A program made the translations under genes and the position numbers. Shown here in pieces: positions 62,232-64,000 of a stretch of 64,000 nt of DNA (positions are counted from its first letter, which is position 1; every line of letters begins with the position of its first letter). The notes beneath the pieces are model-generated. The model ran no database searches. It saw nothing but the letters and a program-made list of their open reading frames with translations, and was not told the origin of the DNA. The stretch comes from Fasciolopsis buskii (Eukaryota > Platyhelminthes > Trematoda > Plagiorchiida > Fasciolidae), in NCBI GenBank assembly GCA_008360955.1, contig LUCM01000180.1:1-64000 (forward strand), read 5' to 3'.

Positions 62232-64000
62232 GTCTTTTCTCTTTCTGACCGCTCATTAGTTGATGCAAGTCATGAGTTCACACGAAAACCCTAGAGCCGG
62301 GAGTTGGGTCTAAAAATTCCATCTCGATCGGAAGCGAGTTCGTGGGAAAATTAACGACGTAATCGATGGATTATTCTTCAAAAACACTAATCCAAATGGT
62401 TTGGGTGTTTGACTTAACAAGTTCCGTTCATCTTGTCTCACATTAGCATGAAACTTTTAACGAGCACGCTAGAAAGCAGTTACGCGTAGACGTGTCGTAC
62501 GCTTTGCCCGATCATCTCAACAATACAGATCGATTTGTGCACAAATTCTACCGTATACCATGTTGCGTACTTGCACACACTCTTTTCATGAAAAAACCGA
62601 GTTTGAAGGAGACATTCCAAAACTTCGTTTATTCCCCACAACAAAACGCCCGGACCCACACTATTCGACGAACATTCAAGACAGTTTACAAGAAATGAAT
62701 TCGGCGAATTTATCAAGGTGACAACGGGCATTGCAACTTAAAAACTCCCTAACGAGTTGTTGTGTTCAGCCTAACTATAACAAAAGATTTCGCAAGTGCT
62801 GCTGAACAATCATCTTGCTGACTACTTAGGTGCGAAATAACCATAGGTGGGTTGTGCATACCAATATTTTAAATTACCTGGATTAACTTAGCACCGTGAA
62901 AAAGACGCATCTAGACTAATAGTATTTGGGTTTGATTGCTTGTCTTGATCCTCTTTTCAATGATTGTTTCCTTGTCATTCCTCCTCCAGTGCAAGCTCCT
63001 AAGCGTTCTGGACGATTGGTTCCGGTCACTGCCGCTTTGATCACTCATTAGGCAATGCTGACTACACGTCATCACCTTATCAGTATCGCAAAGGAGAAAC
63101 ATCTTCAGTTTCGATATGTCTGTTAAATGCAAGCAAGCTGCTTTATGGGAAACAAGCATATAAAGCAGTTCCATTGGACATTTGGAAACGGACTTCTTGT
63201 AGAAATAAATGTGTAAATCTTTTGCACTATTCGTGATTGGAGGGTCGTTTTTTCGTATTGTAATTTCCACTACACAAATTAATTGCTACTCATTTTCTCG
63301 CAGTTGATCAATAAAATTCGGAAATGCCGCACCGGTTTCAAATGAGCACGATAGTAGTTCGGAGAGTTAGTTGCTTGTAAGGTGTCGAAGCATTCTAATT
63401 TTCGTGTTCCACAAACGTTGAATTGAAGTCATCTGGCAGGTGCCTGGTCGTCATTTTCACAGTCCAGGGAAAGTACTGAATGCGCTCCATCCCAGAGCCA
63501 AGTGTTCTTGTTTTAACACTGCCTTACCCTCGGTATGCATGACGTTTATTTTGAAAAACAATACCTTAAATTACCAGTGTCTGTGTTGGGTTGTATATCA
63601 CTAGTTGTTTAATTGTCTTTTGTATTTCTACACAGTTTGCCCATTATGGTGAGGAAGATGCATTTCATAATTCGCCAGCATTTGCCATAAAATACCAATA
63701 GATAAAGAGACTGAAAAATGTAGTATGTTCTTTTGAAATTGGGCAAGACCGTTATTCACTGGCTTGATTTGTGATGAATTGGTTCGGGCAGCATACGGTC
63801 ATCAGATTTAGGTTTACATGAAGGAACCAAGAACGTAAACCAGATCGCTTGGAATCGCGAGAATCGAGCCTTGCGGATGTTATTGAATAGAGTGAATCGG
63901 ATCTGACATAATCAGGTAGTTGTGTTTTTACACAAACAGGTAGAGACAACATAATTTGTCAAATTTATCTCTCATTTGCACAAAGGAGGTACACTAACGA
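62232..64000. other. No recognised gene
   Basis: The minus-strand frame 63270-62911 (119 codons, open a few codons further upstream) begins just after an acceptor-like aatttgtgtag and is Lys/Arg-rich with several cysteines. It has no domain, no ATG at its head and is within chance length. The remaining frames are short. Confidence 0.45.

Noticed and set aside
1..64000. CRISPR arrays, rRNA genes, bacterial operons, a complete novel gene system
   Set aside because: No regularly spaced repeats, no rRNA-like sequence, no clustered long frames or ribosome-binding patterns; the content fits non-coding animal DNA with retroelement relics.

Overview
The window looks like intergenic or intronic DNA of a metazoan nuclear genome, most likely a flatworm and probably a digenean trematode. 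It is AT-rich. It has no long reading frames, no operon-like spacing and no bacterial signals. It contains AT and CA microsatellites, RNA-polymerase-III-like (tRNA-derived) fragments and decayed Penelope-like and Ty3/gypsy retroelements. The flatworm assignment is inference: it rests on this element mix and on my recollection of similar element tails in trematode sequence, not on any database search. No complete protein-coding gene was recognised. By rough calculation (assuming about 60% AT), chance alone should give open frames up to about 150 codons in 64 kb read in six frames. Most frames here are therefore treated as noise.

Layout. 1-4.7 kb: a large inverted duplication (arms 1773-2331 and 3093-3678, 761-bp loop) with a 163-bp perfectly identical outer part and a one-sided indel pattern inside. 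4.67 kb: a tRNA-like fragment. 8.75-9.0 kb, minus strand: a decayed C-terminal piece of a Penelope-like element (PLE). 14.0 kb: a possible last exon with a poly(A) signal. 18.8 kb: a tRNA-Arg-like fragment. 22.4 kb: a CA repeat. 28.5 kb: an exon-like open segment. 29.28-30.62 kb: the clearest element, a PLE relic on the plus strand with reverse transcriptase and a GIY-YIG endonuclease, broken by stops and frameshifts.

36.9-37.2 kb: a tRNA-like B-box, microsatellites and two inverted copies of a retroelement tail. 38.3 kb: the best splice-bounded exon candidate. 43.0-43.4 kb: a Ty3/gypsy reverse transcriptase fragment broken by a 10-bp duplication at its catalytic site. 44.5-47.6 kb: a short CG run and two more tRNA-like fragments. 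50.9 kb: a short frame with a signal-peptide-like start. 53.6 kb: another exon-like segment. 61.9-62.2 kb: a 5'-truncated element whose C-terminal coding segment is still open, carrying the same tail as the 37-kb locus.

No working system of cooperating genes can be seen. What unites the window is retroelement decay: two PLE copies of one family in opposite orientation about 20 kb apart, a second GIY-YIG-type family whose tail occurs at two loci 25 kb apart, and scattered tRNA-derived pieces. If any host gene is present, it would be a plus-strand gene with long introns represented by the weak exon candidates at 28.5, 38.3 and 53.6 kb; this is unproven.
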